Shown: piece by piece, positions 31,253-41,161 of the stretch
Position numbering within the stretch: position 1 is the first letter of the stretch
How the letters are laid out: every line of letters starts with the position of its first letter
Assembly (NCBI GenBank): GCA_009783465.1
Contig: WRDM01000012.1
Span: 1-59,258, forward strand
Direction: 5' to 3'
DNA length: 59,258 nt
From: Phycisphaerae bacterium
GTDB taxonomy: Bacteria > Planctomycetota > Phycisphaerae > SM23-33
Translations under genes and position numbers: made by a program
The notes under the pieces: model-generated
The model's database searches: none
Seen by the model: the letters and a program-made list of their open reading frames with translations, nothing else
Told to the model about the DNA's origin: nothing

Positions 31253-33568
31253 TTACTTCACGCCGCTCGGCGCGGGATTTATGTTCGGATCTTCCGCGAT
31301 AGCCCGCAGCGTCTTTTCGATCTCTATCGTCTCAAGCAACAGTTTTTCCCACTGCGCCGCGATCGAGTTAATGTCGATGCCCTGCGAAATCAACGAGTAC
31401 ACGTCGTCCAGCTCCGTCTGGATGGCGACCTGTTTCTCCTGGATCGACGTCAGGCTGTTCGCCAGCGTCCGCGCGTCCGTCGTGTTGCCTGCCTGTCCCA
31501 ACTCCTCGCGGAGCCGCGGCACCAGCGTGTTCTGCAACGCCGCCAGCTTGGGCATCGCCTGGGCAAGTTTGTCCTGACTTTCATCCGCAGGCAGGAGACG
31601 ATTGTTGTCCATCTCCTCGTGAACCGCCGTCACCGCCAGCAGCGTTTTGCTACAGATCGCCGAAATGGCCGCGGCGCTGCGGTCGGTGTCCTTGAGGTCC
31701 GTGAGCACTTGCGGCAGCACCGTGTCCGTCAGCGCCGCCTTGGCGCGGGCGAGTTTTTCCAATCCGCCGACGGCCTCCTCACGCGACGGGGCGAAATCGC
31801 CGCGAATGCTCAACAGCCTGGCGTTGATCTCCTCCAACAGTTCGTTGTCGGGCGTCACCGTGAAGACCATCGCCGCGCTCGTGCCGACGTTGGGCCCCTT
31901 CATCTCCGCCAACATATTGTCGAACGCGCGAACCGACACCGTCAAAATGTCGCCCGCCTGCATCCGCATCGACTCCGTCTCCAGCCGCCACGTGTCGCTG
32001 AACTCCCGCCCGCTGAGACGGTCGGCAATCAGCTCCGCCTCCGTCGTACGATGGACCGTGCTCTCGTTGACGGCGGAGCGAAGGCACTCGATCTTCGACA
32101 GGCCGCAATCGTCCGTCACCGTCAACACCAGCGGCAGCACCACGCGGTTCGACACGCGGGCGCCGACCGAGCGAACCTTGAACTTCACCTCCGGCGCGCG
32201 GTCCTCCTCGTACTGAATCAGATACGAATTCGGGCGAGGGTTGCGATGGCCGTCGCTGTCGGTCAGATGCACCTTGAGCGTCTTGGTGGCGCGGACGTTC
32301 TCGTCGCCCAGCGCGACGGCGCCGACCAGCCGGCGCGGCGCCGCCCGGCCTTCCACGTCCGCCGGCAACACCCGCATCGCCTCCATCGGCCCGTCGTCCA
32401 CCTGCAAAAACGCACCATCCGGCGCGATGTCCTTGTTGGCCTGGGCCTCGACGAGAATCCGCGAGCCGACCTTCGCCACCAGCACGCCCGAGCCGCCCGT
32501 GAACACGCGGGATTGCTCGCTCATGTACGGGGCAAACTCCACCGTGAACCGCACCGTGCTGACCTTGGGCGGATCAATCGCGATCACACGGTGAGGCCGC
32601 TGGCGGTCCAGCCGATCGTCGCCGCCCGTGACGTAAAACGAAAACGAATCCTGCACCGGAAACGTGTTGGCGTACACGCCGGCGGGCACGAAAATCTCGC
32701 CGCGACAAACCGCATGCTCGCAGACGATCGCCCCGCCGCATTGGCCGACCGTCGCCGTCGTCGTCATGCCGCACCGCTCGCAACGGATCGGGAACGTCAC
32801 GCTGGCGTCGTCGATGCGCGGCGATTTCACCATCGCCTCGGCCATGTCCGGGTAGGCCATGTGAAACAAAATCTCCGCCGGCGCGACGCTGCCGTGCCGC
32901 GCGTGCACGTAGACGCGCAAATCGTCGCCGCGAAGCGCGTAAAAATTTCCGTCCGCGTCGCAGCCTGCCACGTCCAGATACGTGTCCTGAGGCCACGGAA
33001 CGTTCTGAAACAACACGTTCCGCTGCACGTAAATGGCCATGAGGTCCCGCTGCCAGACGCTCAGCCCCGCCAGCAGCGCCGCCGCGCACAGGGCCATCGA
33101 CACCATCCGCCACAGGCCTCGACGCTCGACGACGTCGTTGAAATTGATCCGGTCCGCCAGCGTGTTGGCCTCGCCGGCAAGCCGCTGAATCATCGCCTCG
33201 GAAACGTACGCCCGATCCTCGGTCCGCTGCCGCTCGAACTGAAGCGTGCTGATGAGCCGGTCGCCCAGGGCGGCGTTGCGTTGTTCCACCAGCAGGGCCA
33301 GGTTGTCGCTGTCCATGCGGACCAGCAGCGGGCGAACGAGAAACCGAAACGCCACGTACCCCACGCCCGCCACCGCGACCACCGCCAAGGCAACCCGAAT
33401 GGCCACCGGAAACCGCAACAGCCAGTCCAACGCCAACGTCGCCAACACCGCCGCCACCGCCGCCAACACCATCCACGCAAACCCCTCACCCGCCAGACGA
33501 CCCCGAAGGGCCGACGCGAGACGACGGAGTTTTCCTTTGACGGTTGGTTGTACTAATATCGTTGTCAT
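31253..33568 (-). CDS. membrane-anchored DUF4175-like envelope protein
   Basis: 771 residues; GAGGAATACG precedes the ATG. Two N-terminal transmembrane helices (FAWMVLAAVAAVLATLALDWLL and VAIRVALAVVAVAGVGYVAF, about 30-75) are followed by RNAALGDRLISTLQFERQ, a motif typical of DUF4175-type proteins, then a third hydrophobic segment near 170-185 and a large extracytoplasmic part with beta-domains. A CERCGMTTTATVGQCGG...C cluster near residues 268-295 looks like a zinc ribbon, odd for an exported domain. Part of the MoxR-DUF58-BatA run; in other planctomycetes such a protein follows the VWA genes. Function unknown. Confidence 0.78.
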   Translation of the reverse strand: MTTILVQPTVKGKLRRLASALRGRLAGEGFAWMVLAAVAAVLATLALDWLLRFPVAIRVALAVVAVAGVGYVAFRFLVRPLLVRMDSDNLALLVEQRNAALGDRLISTLQFERQRTEDRAYVSEAMIQRLAGEANTLADRINFNDVVERRGLWRMVSMALCAAALLAGLSVWQRDLMAIYVQRNVLFQNVPWPQDTYLDVAGCDADGNFYALRGDDLRVYVHARHGSVAPAEILFHMAYPDMAEAMVKSPRIDDASVTFPIRCERCGMTTTATVGQCGGAIVCEHAVCRGEIFVPAGVYANTFPVQDSFSFYVTGGDDRLDRQRPHRVIAIDPPKVSTVRFTVEFAPYMSEQSRVFTGGSGVLVAKVGSRILVEAQANKDIAPDGAFLQVDDGPMEAMRVLPADVEGRAAPRRLVGAVALGDENVRATKTLKVHLTDSDGHRNPRPNSYLIQYEEDRAPEVKFKVRSVGARVSNRVVLPLVLTVTDDCGLSKIECLRSAVNESTVHRTTEAELIADRLSGREFSDTWRLETESMRMQAGDILTVSVRAFDNMLAEMKGPNVGTSAAMVFTVTPDNELLEEINARLLSIRGDFAPSREEAVGGLEKLARAKAALTDTVLPQVLTDLKDTDRSAAAISAICSKTLLAVTAVHEEMDNNRLLPADESQDKLAQAMPKLAALQNTLVPRLREELGQAGNTTDARTLANSLTSIQEKQVAIQTELDDVYSLISQGIDINSIAAQWEKLLLETIEIEKTLRAIAEDPNINPAPSGVK

Positions 33569-33579
33569 TCGTATTCCTC

Positions 33580-33790
33580 AGCCAATAGCCATCAGCCAGT
33601 AGCCAATAGGGCTTGCGGTGCTCAACGGTAAAATCGCTCCTCGCGCTGGCGAGAGTGGTCTCGTGGCTGTCGCGGACTCATACATCATTACCATTTCGCA
33701 CTCCGACAGTATGCCCTGATTTCCAACACACTCCGCCATACCTGATGGCTACTGGCTATTGGCTACTGGCTCTGTTCCCTCGAACAAACG
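33580..33790. repeat. GGCTACTGGCTATTGG-family element, divergent-core copy G
   Basis: Left arm AGCCAATAGCCATCAGCC from 33580, right arm CTGATGGCTACTGGCTATTG to about 33770, then TGTTCCCTCGAACAA, an outer-arm remnant. The core contains GTGCTCAACGGTAAAATCGC, shared with 3673-3690, and a GCGCTGGCGAGAGTGG stretch similar to copy F. It lies in the gap between two large envelope genes. Confidence 0.82.
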
Positions 33791-33822
33791 TCGCCGTTTC
33801 ACCCGCACGCCACGCAAATCTA

Positions 33823-36618
33823 TCACGCCATGTTGTACTTCTTCCTCAACACCCACTCGAACACCAGCAGCGCCAGCAGCGTGATCAGCAGCAGCGGGAT
33901 GTCCCAGAGTTCGAAGCTGCGGGACTCCACCGTGATGATGCGGTTGACCGGAATCTGATCCGCCAGCCGGTCGATCGACGAAATTCGCATGAAGCGGTCA
34001 GGCCTCTCGCCGACCAGCAGTTTCATCGTCTCCTCGTCGGCTTCGGTGCGGAGGAATTCGTCGCCCTGCATGATGACTTCGATCTGTTTGGGCTGGCAGA
34101 TCCGCCGGTCGGCGATGCACAACTCGTATTTGCCGACCGTCGGCGGGACGAACTGCGTCGCGTATCGGCCGGGCTTGACGACGGTTTTCGTCTCCACCGC
34201 CTTGCCCGCGCCGCCGATATCCGTAATCACCGTCTCGCGCGACTGCGGCAGCACCAGGTCGGCCACCTTCACCGGCTGCGCGCCGGAAATGTTCCACACC
34301 TCGACGGTGAAACTCGGATCGGTCAATGGCTGGAATTTCGAGTCGTACGCCTCCACGTCCACGCTGATGGGCTTGTCGCTCGTGAAGCGATCGCCGCCGG
34401 TCGTGATCGTCACGCGCGAGGACTTCTGGGCGGCGAGGAAACTCAGCATGTTGTTCCAGAACTGCCGATAATAGGCCGCGTCGTCGACGAACCGCCACCG
34501 CCACGTGTCGTCCGTACCAAGGTATACCACAGGCCCCTTGCCGTACATGTGCACCGCCAGCAGCGCCTCCATCGCCCCGCCCGACGACGCCCGCGGATTG
34601 GTGTTCTCCAACAGCACATGCGCCAATGGCTTGACCCGCGCCACCGGGTGCGACCAGTAGATGCCCGGCAGGATGCCGCCCACGCGGGCCGACCCCCAGA
34701 CCCGCTCGGCGTCCTCGGCCGACGAACCCAGCCGCGTGACCTGGTGATCCCGCCCCGCGAGCGTCAAACTTACCCGCCATGCCTCGGCCTGCCGCTCGGT
34801 GAGCAGGTCCATCATCGTCATGTTCGGCGACAACTGCACCGGCAGAATGTCCTGCAAATTGCCGATGGCCTTGTCGTGCAGGACGAGGTTCATGGTGGTG
34901 TACTTGTTGCCCGCGATGTACAACACACCACCCTTGCCCTGATCCGCGTACGCCTTGAGATTCGCGCAGAACGCGTGATCGAACCCGCCCTCGGTGTGCT
35001 GCGGGTCGTACAGAATAATGACGTGATAGCCCTTCTTGGTCTGGTCGTTGTACACCAGCTCGGGCAGTTCGTGCGGCAGCGTCTCCAGTTTCATTTCCGG
35101 CGAGGAGGCCGCCTGGCTGATGCCTTTTTCGGCGTTCTGCTGCCAGACGCTCAGGCGGTACAGTTCGGGTTGACGCTGGATGGAATTCCGCAGGTACTGA
35201 AACTCCCAGCCGCCGTCACCGGAGATGAGCAGGACGTTGATGAGGCTGTCGACGATGGCCACCTGCACCGGGGCGGACTCGTTGTCCTCGGTGTTGGACT
35301 CCTGCGGCAGGACGTCGGTGACGGCTTTGTATTTCCACGTGCCCAGCGTGGCGGGCACTTCGTCGATTTTCAGCACGACGTCCTGGATCCGCGCGATGCC
35401 CTTGGCCGCGTCGGTCGGCTCAAGCGTGATCGTCGCTTCCACGCCCGTGAATTCCCAGTCCTCCTGAAGAATCGGCGCGGCGGGATTCGGCCTTGGGGAC
35501 TCGGCAACCGGAGTCGCTTCGTCTGTTGCGTCCGTCGGTAATTCATTCGTCGCGCCGTTCGTCGCGTTTTCCGTCGTGTCGGCCGGCTGGGTCGTGGGGA
35601 CATCGACGACCTCGCCGCCTTCCATCCGCGTGCGGTACAGTTTCACCGTCACCGGCTGCCCGTCGAGATGGCGGTGCGACAGCTTGGCCGTCATTTCGAC
35701 GCGGGTGCCTTTTCGCATTTCGCGCGGCGCCTGGAGGCTGAGCACGGTGAGATTCTTCGTCGGCGTGGGATCGCCCGCCACGACCGAATACAACGGAATG
35801 CCACGGGCCTGCGCGTACTCGATCGCGTGCGCCAGGCGGTTGCCCGCATCCTCGGTCGTCTGCCTGCCGTCGCTGATGACCACCAGGGCGGCAATCCGCT
35901 GCCCCTGCACACCCTCCAGCGCGCGGCGGATGGCGCTGGCCAGATTCGTCGAATACCCCGCGCCCCGCACGTTCTCCAGCATCGCGTGGAACGCCGACGG
36001 AACCGGCGCGTTCATGTCCACCGCCGCGTCCTCGTCGATCATCGCCTCCACCACGCCGAGCGAATCCACCTCGTTCGCACCCGTCGACGCGGGAGAAAAT
36101 TTCATCACGCGGATCGGATGCTCCTGCGCCAGCCTCGCCACCGCCCCGCCCTGCCGCAGCAACGCCGCCTTGACAACATCCAACCGGCTGGCGTCGCCCA
36201 CCTTCCACAACGACGCCCCAGCATCCAACAACTGCGCTATGTCCGCGCGGTACGCGATATCGTCGTACTGATCCTTGACCGTCATCGACTGGCTGTCGTC
36301 GATCAACACAATCACCGCGCTGTGTAACACACGGTTATTACTCAACACCGCCGCCGGGCGAAACAACGCCGCCACGCACAACCCGATAATCAGCAGCCGA
36401 ACCGCCGCCAGGCCGTACTTCACCAACGCCCGATGCTCGCCCTCGCGACGGTAACTGCGAATCGTCAGCCACACCATCACGCCCAACGCCGCCAGAATCG
36501 CCAACGTGGCGTACGGGCCATAGTCGGCCGCAAATTTCACGCTCCACGTGCCCGCCTCGTCCATGCCAGGCCGGTCGCTCGTGCCCAGGAGCCATTGCCA
36601 AAGTTTATCCATATTCAC
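33823..36618 (-). CDS. membrane VWA-domain protein with glutamine-amidotransferase-like C-terminus
   Basis: 931 residues from a GTG (ATG two codons later is equally possible). Two N-terminal membrane helices (YATLAILAALGVMVWLTI and VRLLIIGLCVAALF) precede a von Willebrand A domain with MIDAS motif VIVLIDDSQSMTVK near residue 105. A Pro/Thr-rich linker lies near 345-385, then beta-domains, a region YHVIILYDPQHTEGGFDHAF like the class-I-amidotransferase fold without a visible catalytic Cys, and a final membrane helix (IPLLLITLLALLVFEWVL) ending RKKYNMA. Planctomycete operons commonly pair such a protein with BatA/VWA and DUF58. Probably an envelope assembly or chaperone-type component (inference). 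Confidence 0.85.
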   Translation of the reverse strand: MNMDKLWQWLLGTSDRPGMDEAGTWSVKFAADYGPYATLAILAALGVMVWLTIRSYRREGEHRALVKYGLAAVRLLIIGLCVAALFRPAAVLSNNRVLHSAVIVLIDDSQSMTVKDQYDDIAYRADIAQLLDAGASLWKVGDASRLDVVKAALLRQGGAVARLAQEHPIRVMKFSPASTGANEVDSLGVVEAMIDEDAAVDMNAPVPSAFHAMLENVRGAGYSTNLASAIRRALEGVQGQRIAALVVISDGRQTTEDAGNRLAHAIEYAQARGIPLYSVVAGDPTPTKNLTVLSLQAPREMRKGTRVEMTAKLSHRHLDGQPVTVKLYRTRMEGGEVVDVPTTQPADTTENATNGATNELPTDATDEATPVAESPRPNPAAPILQEDWEFTGVEATITLEPTDAAKGIARIQDVVLKIDEVPATLGTWKYKAVTDVLPQESNTEDNESAPVQVAIVDSLINVLLISGDGGWEFQYLRNSIQRQPELYRLSVWQQNAEKGISQAASSPEMKLETLPHELPELVYNDQTKKGYHVIILYDPQHTEGGFDHAFCANLKAYADQGKGGVLYIAGNKYTTMNLVLHDKAIGNLQDILPVQLSPNMTMMDLLTERQAEAWRVSLTLAGRDHQVTRLGSSAEDAERVWGSARVGGILPGIYWSHPVARVKPLAHVLLENTNPRASSGGAMEALLAVHMYGKGPVVYLGTDDTWRWRFVDDAAYYRQFWNNMLSFLAAQKSSRVTITTGGDRFTSDKPISVDVEAYDSKFQPLTDPSFTVEVWNISGAQPVKVADLVLPQSRETVITDIGGAGKAVETKTVVKPGRYATQFVPPTVGKYELCIADRRICQPKQIEVIMQGDEFLRTEADEETMKLLVGERPDRFMRISSIDRLADQIPVNRIITVESRSFELWDIPLLLITLLALLVFEWVLRKKYNMA

Positions 36619-36653
36619 TGCTCAATCGTTCGTGGTTACTCATGCCGACTTCC

Positions 36654-36840
36654 AAGCCAATAGCCATCAGCCAGTAGCCAATAGGTATGGCATATCCGCC
36701 GTAAATAAGGTCACACTGATTATCTGAAAAAACATCAACCGGAATACTCACAATCTTTCGCTACGCGCCAACCGCCTCGTCTCACCATTCGCCCTGTGCG
36801 TCCCTTACCTTGTGGCTAGTGGCTAGTGGCTTGTGGCTGC
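36654..36840. repeat. GGCTACTGGCTATTGG-family element, copy H
   Basis: Left arm AAGCCAATAGCCATCAGCC, then GGTATGGCATATCCGCCGTA; right arm TTACCTTGTGGCTAGTGGC, ending three bases before the TAA/TTA of the BatA-type gene. The core words CCGTAAATAAGGTCACACTG and CACCATTCGCCCTGTGCG are shared with copies I and J, defining a core subtype different from A/E/K. Confidence 0.83.
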
Positions 36841-36842
36841 CG

Positions 36843-39254
36843 TTACGTCTTACTGTAATGCCCAAACCGCTGGCCCAGGAACACTTCGGCGGCCAGGAGC
36901 AGCAGCACCGCCGACATGGCCCAGACCCAATACTCTTTGCCGAGGTCGCCGAACGAATCGCTCGACGTGCCCTGGCTCCTGGCGACGTACACGAACCCCT
37001 TGTCGTCCTTGCTGCCCAAGGCCGACTCGATGCCCATCCGGCCGGCCGCCCGGAGATCGCCCTCGACGTGATCGACCATGCGGCTGAAGTACGTCTTGAG
37101 CTTCGTGCTGCCCAGCGTCACGTCCATTTCGTACACGCCCGCCCAGCGGGTGTCCTTGCAGATCAGCCGACCCGCGGCGGCCGCGCTGGTCTCGCCGAGC
37201 GTACTGACGGTCAACACGTCGACGCCGTTGCCGGGCGGAATAATCGTCGCCGTCGCCTGACCGATCCCGCCAGGCAGCGTGAACTCGAAATCGCGACCGA
37301 CGAGATCCGTCAGCCTCGGCATCGGCCTGCCGTACGCCGCCAGCATGTCCAGCATCACCAGGTTGAACGTGCCCATCGTCTCCTTGGGCCAATTGGTCCA
37401 CTCCAGTCCGCGCGGCTGCGGACGGCTCGTGCCGGCCGTCAGGAAACACAACACGCTGCCCCGCCCGAACTGCCGCGACACGATGGCGGGCGACCCCTGC
37501 GTCAAGGCCGTGCCGAGGTGATCGTTGAACCGCGCGAGCACGCGCGTCGTCACCGCGTCGTCGCCGGGCGGCTCCAGCGACGTGTGAAACGCCTGGAACT
37601 GAATCAACTCGCAGAAGCCACGCCCGTCGCCCTGGAAAACCTCCAACGCCGGATCGACCTCAATGCTCGCGGGGTCCAGCCGGAAACTCAGCACGTTCTC
37701 GTAGGGCGTGTTCTTCTGGCCGGCCTGGCGAACCTCGGCCAACCCCACCGGCGCCAATCCCCTGTTGTTGGCGTAGAAATACCGATTCCAATCCGACGTG
37801 TCGACCTTCTCGCCGGTGAACAACACCAGCCCGCCGCCGGCGCGGACAAACTCCTTCAGTTCGTCCATCTTCGGGCAGACCGGCTCGACGATGACGTTGC
37901 CGTCGCTGTCGAGGACGTCGTTGCCGTCGGCGTCCTTCCGCGTGCCCGGTTCGATCGGCAGCGACGCGACGTTCATCATCACCACCAGGTCGTACTCGTC
38001 GAAATGCACTTCCTTGATCACGTCGACCGTCGCGATCTCCGCACGCACGCCGTGCCCGCCGTCCTGATTCGGGTCCAGCACGCGCGACAGCAGATACGAC
38101 TCGCCCTGCGTGATGTCCGTGCCCGTGGCCGGCAGGCCGTCGATGATCAACACGCGCAGGATCGCGCGGGCGTCCATCGCGAGCACGGCTTCGTCGTCGC
38201 CGCGAAGCTCGTCGATGCGCCCGTCGGCGTCGGCATTGGGCAGGCGGACCGTCAGCAGGGCAGGCCCGGCCTCGCTCACCGTCACGTCGAACTCCACGCG
38301 GCGGAAATCGCCCGCCTTGATTTCGTCCACCTTCAACGCGTCGAGGTTCCGCGAGGCCATCCGCCCGCCGCTCATCGCGTCCAGCGACAGGGCGACCTCC
38401 ACGTCGCGGGCATCCCGCACGCCGTAATTATGAATCGTCAACGCCACCTTCGCCCGCTCGCCCGCCAACACCAGCTTGCCCACCAGCGACACATCCCGCA
38501 CGGACAAATTGACCTGCGCATTTCGGCCGTAATCCATCGCGACGACCTTGACGTGATCCTTGCGGAGATTTTCGTAGGCCGCCCGAATGGCGGGCTGGCG
38601 GTCGGGAGCGGCCAGGTCGATCACGCGGAAGTCGCTGAGAATGATGACTCGTTTCTCGCCCGTCGCGTCGGCGAGCAGTTGCCGCGCGCGGGTGAGCGAA
38701 TCCTCAAGCCGCCCGCCCCCGCCGTCGCGGCCACTCATGTCGCCGCACGCGAGCGTGGCCAGTTGGGCTTTGAGGCTGTCCTTGTCGCTGAGAATTTCCA
38801 GCGTGCGTTTTTCGTCGCCGGGCTGGCTGACCAGCAGGTAACACATCTTGTCGCCGGGGCGAAGCGCGTCGATCTGGCGCGATACTTCCGACTGGACCCC
38901 CTGAAACAACGTGCCCGCGCCGAACTGTTGGCCCATCGAGGCCGTGTCGTCCAGGATGAACACCACGTTCTGCTGCGAACTGGCCGCCATGTGACCGGTC
39001 AACTCGTCCATCGCCTGACAGCCGGTAAACCGCCCGATCGCCACGCCCAGCAGCCCCACCGCCAGGCAACGGATGGCCAGCAGGATCAACTCCTCAATCC
39101 GCAGCCGCCGACGGTTTTTGCGGATGGAGTCCAACAAAAACTGCATCGCCGCCCAATCCCGCACCTTGAACCGGCGGCGATTGAGCAAATGTATAACGAT
39201 CGGCAGCGAAACCGCCGCCAGACCTGTCCAAAATATGGCTGGGTGTAGGAACAT
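36843..39254 (-). CDS. BatA-domain / VWA membrane protein
   Basis: 803 residues. The N-terminus MFLHPAIFWTGLAAVSLPIV followed by IHLLNRRRFKVRDWAAMQFL is the classic BatA (aerotolerance regulator N-terminal) membrane segment; a second helix (ILLAIRCLAVGLLGVAIG) follows. A VWA domain with MIDAS VVFILDDTASMGQQ begins near residue 95. The middle has CARDB-like beta-domains; the terminal region, about 740-803, has one more hydrophobic helix (VWAMSAVLLLLAAEVFLG). It works with the MoxR ATPase and DUF58 protein, known partners in protein maturation or metal-insertion complexes. The ATG lies nine bases after an ACCACAGAG repeat arm with no clear ribosome site. Confidence 0.9.
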   Translation of the reverse strand: MFLHPAIFWTGLAAVSLPIVIHLLNRRRFKVRDWAAMQFLLDSIRKNRRRLRIEELILLAIRCLAVGLLGVAIGRFTGCQAMDELTGHMAASSQQNVVFILDDTASMGQQFGAGTLFQGVQSEVSRQIDALRPGDKMCYLLVSQPGDEKRTLEILSDKDSLKAQLATLACGDMSGRDGGGGRLEDSLTRARQLLADATGEKRVIILSDFRVIDLAAPDRQPAIRAAYENLRKDHVKVVAMDYGRNAQVNLSVRDVSLVGKLVLAGERAKVALTIHNYGVRDARDVEVALSLDAMSGGRMASRNLDALKVDEIKAGDFRRVEFDVTVSEAGPALLTVRLPNADADGRIDELRGDDEAVLAMDARAILRVLIIDGLPATGTDITQGESYLLSRVLDPNQDGGHGVRAEIATVDVIKEVHFDEYDLVVMMNVASLPIEPGTRKDADGNDVLDSDGNVIVEPVCPKMDELKEFVRAGGGLVLFTGEKVDTSDWNRYFYANNRGLAPVGLAEVRQAGQKNTPYENVLSFRLDPASIEVDPALEVFQGDGRGFCELIQFQAFHTSLEPPGDDAVTTRVLARFNDHLGTALTQGSPAIVSRQFGRGSVLCFLTAGTSRPQPRGLEWTNWPKETMGTFNLVMLDMLAAYGRPMPRLTDLVGRDFEFTLPGGIGQATATIIPPGNGVDVLTVSTLGETSAAAAGRLICKDTRWAGVYEMDVTLGSTKLKTYFSRMVDHVEGDLRAAGRMGIESALGSKDDKGFVYVARSQGTSSDSFGDLGKEYWVWAMSAVLLLLAAEVFLGQRFGHYSKT

Positions 39255-39257
39255 TAT

Positions 39258-39682
39258 TTTTTTACCACAGAGACACAGAGAAAACGGGAACCGGAATCAC
39301 GGGATTCGGGATCTGGGAAATCAAAAAACGCCTCGCGCTGGCTTGCCTCTTTGCGCTGTAGAACATCCCACACAGAAAACGACTCCTCCCCGGCCTCGCG
39401 TATGGAGCACCGGGACAAAGCCGCGAAGCGGCGTCGTTTATAGCCCAGGGTGAGCGGTACGCCGCGAACCCTGGGTTCGTGCACTGATCAACACCCAAGC
39501 CCCGCAGGGGCGTCTTATCGCAATGGGAGCGCCGGCGTGCATGGAACAATACGACGCCACTCCGGGGCTTGCTCGTTGAGGGGTCGCCCACCCAGGGCTC
39601 GCCGAGTACGGCTCGCCCTGGGCTATAGACGACGCCGCTCCGCGGCTGTGTACAGGCACTGCCACGCGAGACCGGGAAGGCC
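39258..39682. repeat. repeat cluster between BatA and DUF58 genes
   Basis: The 481-bp gap holds: an ACCACAGAG arm (39258-39282); one RAYT-hairpin arm (CTGGCTTGCCTCTTTGCGCT, 39339 on); and a large inverted repeat (about 39390-39682) with arms AGCCGCGAAGCGGCGTCGTT and GACGCCGCTCCGCGGCTGTG plus inner pairs TATAGCCCAGGG / CCCTGGGCTATA. Between the last pair are further inverted CAAGCCCCGCAGGGGCGTC / GACGCCACTCCGGGGCTTG arms. The same outer family is at 49694-50060. No gene is seen here. Confidence 0.85.
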
Positions 39683-39736
39683 AATTTTCTGTTTTCCACA
39701 TCCATCATGCTACCGCCTCAATCAAATCAATCGAAT

Positions 39737-40681
39737 TCAGCGTCGAGACCCTCTTTTTCTCACCGCCGCCGCTCGTGCCGCCAGGAACGCCAATAACGCC
39801 GCGTCCAGGTGATCCGCCGTGGAGATCAATTTGTAATCAATCCGGTTCGCGACGCATTTGCGTTTGACCTCTTTGCAGAACGTGTCCACCGCGTCGAGAT
39901 AGCCTTGCCGCAGGGAGCGCGGCTCGATCATGATTCGGCCGGTGTCTTCCAGCCCGCGAAAGAGCGTGTTGCCCTGGAACGGGAACGTCAGTTCGTCCTC
40001 GTCCATCACGTGCAGCACCATCACCTCGTGATCGTGGTGGCGGAAATGTTGCAGGCCCCGCAGCAGGCCGTCGATGTCCGTGAAGAGATCGCTCACCACG
40101 CACACCAGGCCGCGACGGGACACCTTTTCCGCCACCGCGTGACAGATCGGCTCGATGGACGTTTTGCGTCGGCACGACGTGCCGTGCAGCGCATGGACGA
40201 TCGTTTTGATCTGGTTGGGATTGGCGCTGGGAAGGATGTGCGTCAGGATCGACTCGTCGAACGTCACCAGCCCGACGGCATCCTGCTGCTGCAACAGCAT
40301 GAACGCCATGCTCGCCGCCAGCGCGGCCGCGTACGGATACTTCGCCAACCCGCCGCCGTCGCGGGCGTACCGCATCGACTCGCTGCAATCCACCAGGAAC
40401 GTCGCCTTGAGGTTGGTCTCCTCCTCGTACTGCTTGATGACGTAGCGGTCGGTCTTGGCGTGAACCTTCCAGTCCAGGTGCTTGATGTCGTCGCCGGGCA
40501 CATACTCGCGATGACTGGCGAACTCCACGCTGAACCCGTGAAACGGACTGCGATGCAACCCGCTGATAAACCCCTCCACCACCAGCCGGGCCTGCAAATC
40601 CAGCCGTGTAACCTTCGCCAGGACCTTCGGGTCGAGGTACTGTTCCAATTCCGCTCGGGATGTTTTCGTTGCTTCTGCCAT
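39737..40681 (-). CDS. DUF58 domain protein
   Basis: 314 residues. The family signature REYVPGDDIKHLDWKVHAKT, then DRYVIKQYEEETNLKATFLV, is fully present, followed by a VWA-like MIDAS VDCSESMRYARDG (about 96-108) and VVSDLFTD. DUF58 proteins are cytoplasmic or membrane-associated partners of MoxR AAA+ ATPases; the pair is thought to drive assembly or activation of substrate complexes. Here moxR lies upstream on the same strand but is separated by two small genes and repeats, whereas such pairs are normally adjacent. Confidence 0.9.
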   Translation of the reverse strand: MAEATKTSRAELEQYLDPKVLAKVTRLDLQARLVVEGFISGLHRSPFHGFSVEFASHREYVPGDDIKHLDWKVHAKTDRYVIKQYEEETNLKATFLVDCSESMRYARDGGGLAKYPYAAALAASMAFMLLQQQDAVGLVTFDESILTHILPSANPNQIKTIVHALHGTSCRRKTSIEPICHAVAEKVSRRGLVCVVSDLFTDIDGLLRGLQHFRHHDHEVMVLHVMDEDELTFPFQGNTLFRGLEDTGRIMIEPRSLRQGYLDAVDTFCKEVKRKCVANRIDYKLISTADHLDAALLAFLAARAAAVRKRGSRR

Positions 40682-40780
40682 ATATGCCGCGTTCTTTCGG
40701 GAAAAGCCAATAGCCAGTAGCCAATAGCCATCAGGTATGGCAGGCCTGTCGTCATTCAGGCCATACTGATATTGGGCAAA

Positions 40781-41011
40781 TCATATTGTGCTGATCTCCC
40801 TCATCTCATTCACGATTTTTTCCAACGCATCAAGGTCCATCGGTGAATTCCTCGAAATCTCCAGAAATTCCTGTAGATCAGGATGACGCTCCGAGACTTC
40901 CTTGACGACGAGTGTCATCTCAACCTCTTTGCCGACCATCGAATCCAACTCCGGCGACTGCATCTGCACCGTGTTAGAATCCAACCGTTTTCTCATTCGT
41001 ATTGTGGTCAT
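40781..41011 (-). CDS. small hypothetical protein (antitoxin-like?)
   Basis: 76 residues, starting MTTIRMRKRLDSNTVQM, with GGGAG about ten bases upstream. Soluble and acidic; the first half (LDSMVGKEVEMTLVVKEVS) looks like a short beta-strand DNA-binding or scaffold motif of the kind seen in stand-alone antitoxin-like proteins in planctomycetes, the second half is helical (DLDALEKIVNEMREIS). No toxin gene is adjacent. It is located inside a repeat-flanked insert between moxR and DUF58. Family not identified; the antitoxin idea is weak. Confidence 0.6.
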   Translation of the reverse strand: MTTIRMRKRLDSNTVQMQSPELDSMVGKEVEMTLVVKEVSERHPDLQEFLEISRNSPMDLDALEKIVNEMREISTI

Positions 41012-41161
41012 TGTTGTGTCTCCCTATCACATAACTACTGCGATTGAACCTCGTTCACCGTTTCCTCATCCCACCACTCGCCCTGTGCCCGCCATAGCCC
41101 AAGGCGCGGCCCGTACTCGGGCAAGCCCTGGGAGTCAAGTATCAATCACATCCAAGCCCCG

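Noticed and set aside
28961-33556. A 1531-codon open frame on the plus strand
   Set aside because: It lies antisense to two well-supported minus-strand genes with signal or membrane segments and good ribosome sites. Its Arg/Leu/His-rich composition is the usual shadow of high-GC coding DNA.
33613-35541. A 642-codon plus-strand frame
   Set aside because: Antisense to the VWA membrane protein; its beginning is a translated palindromic repeat (HTPPYLMATGYWLLALFP).
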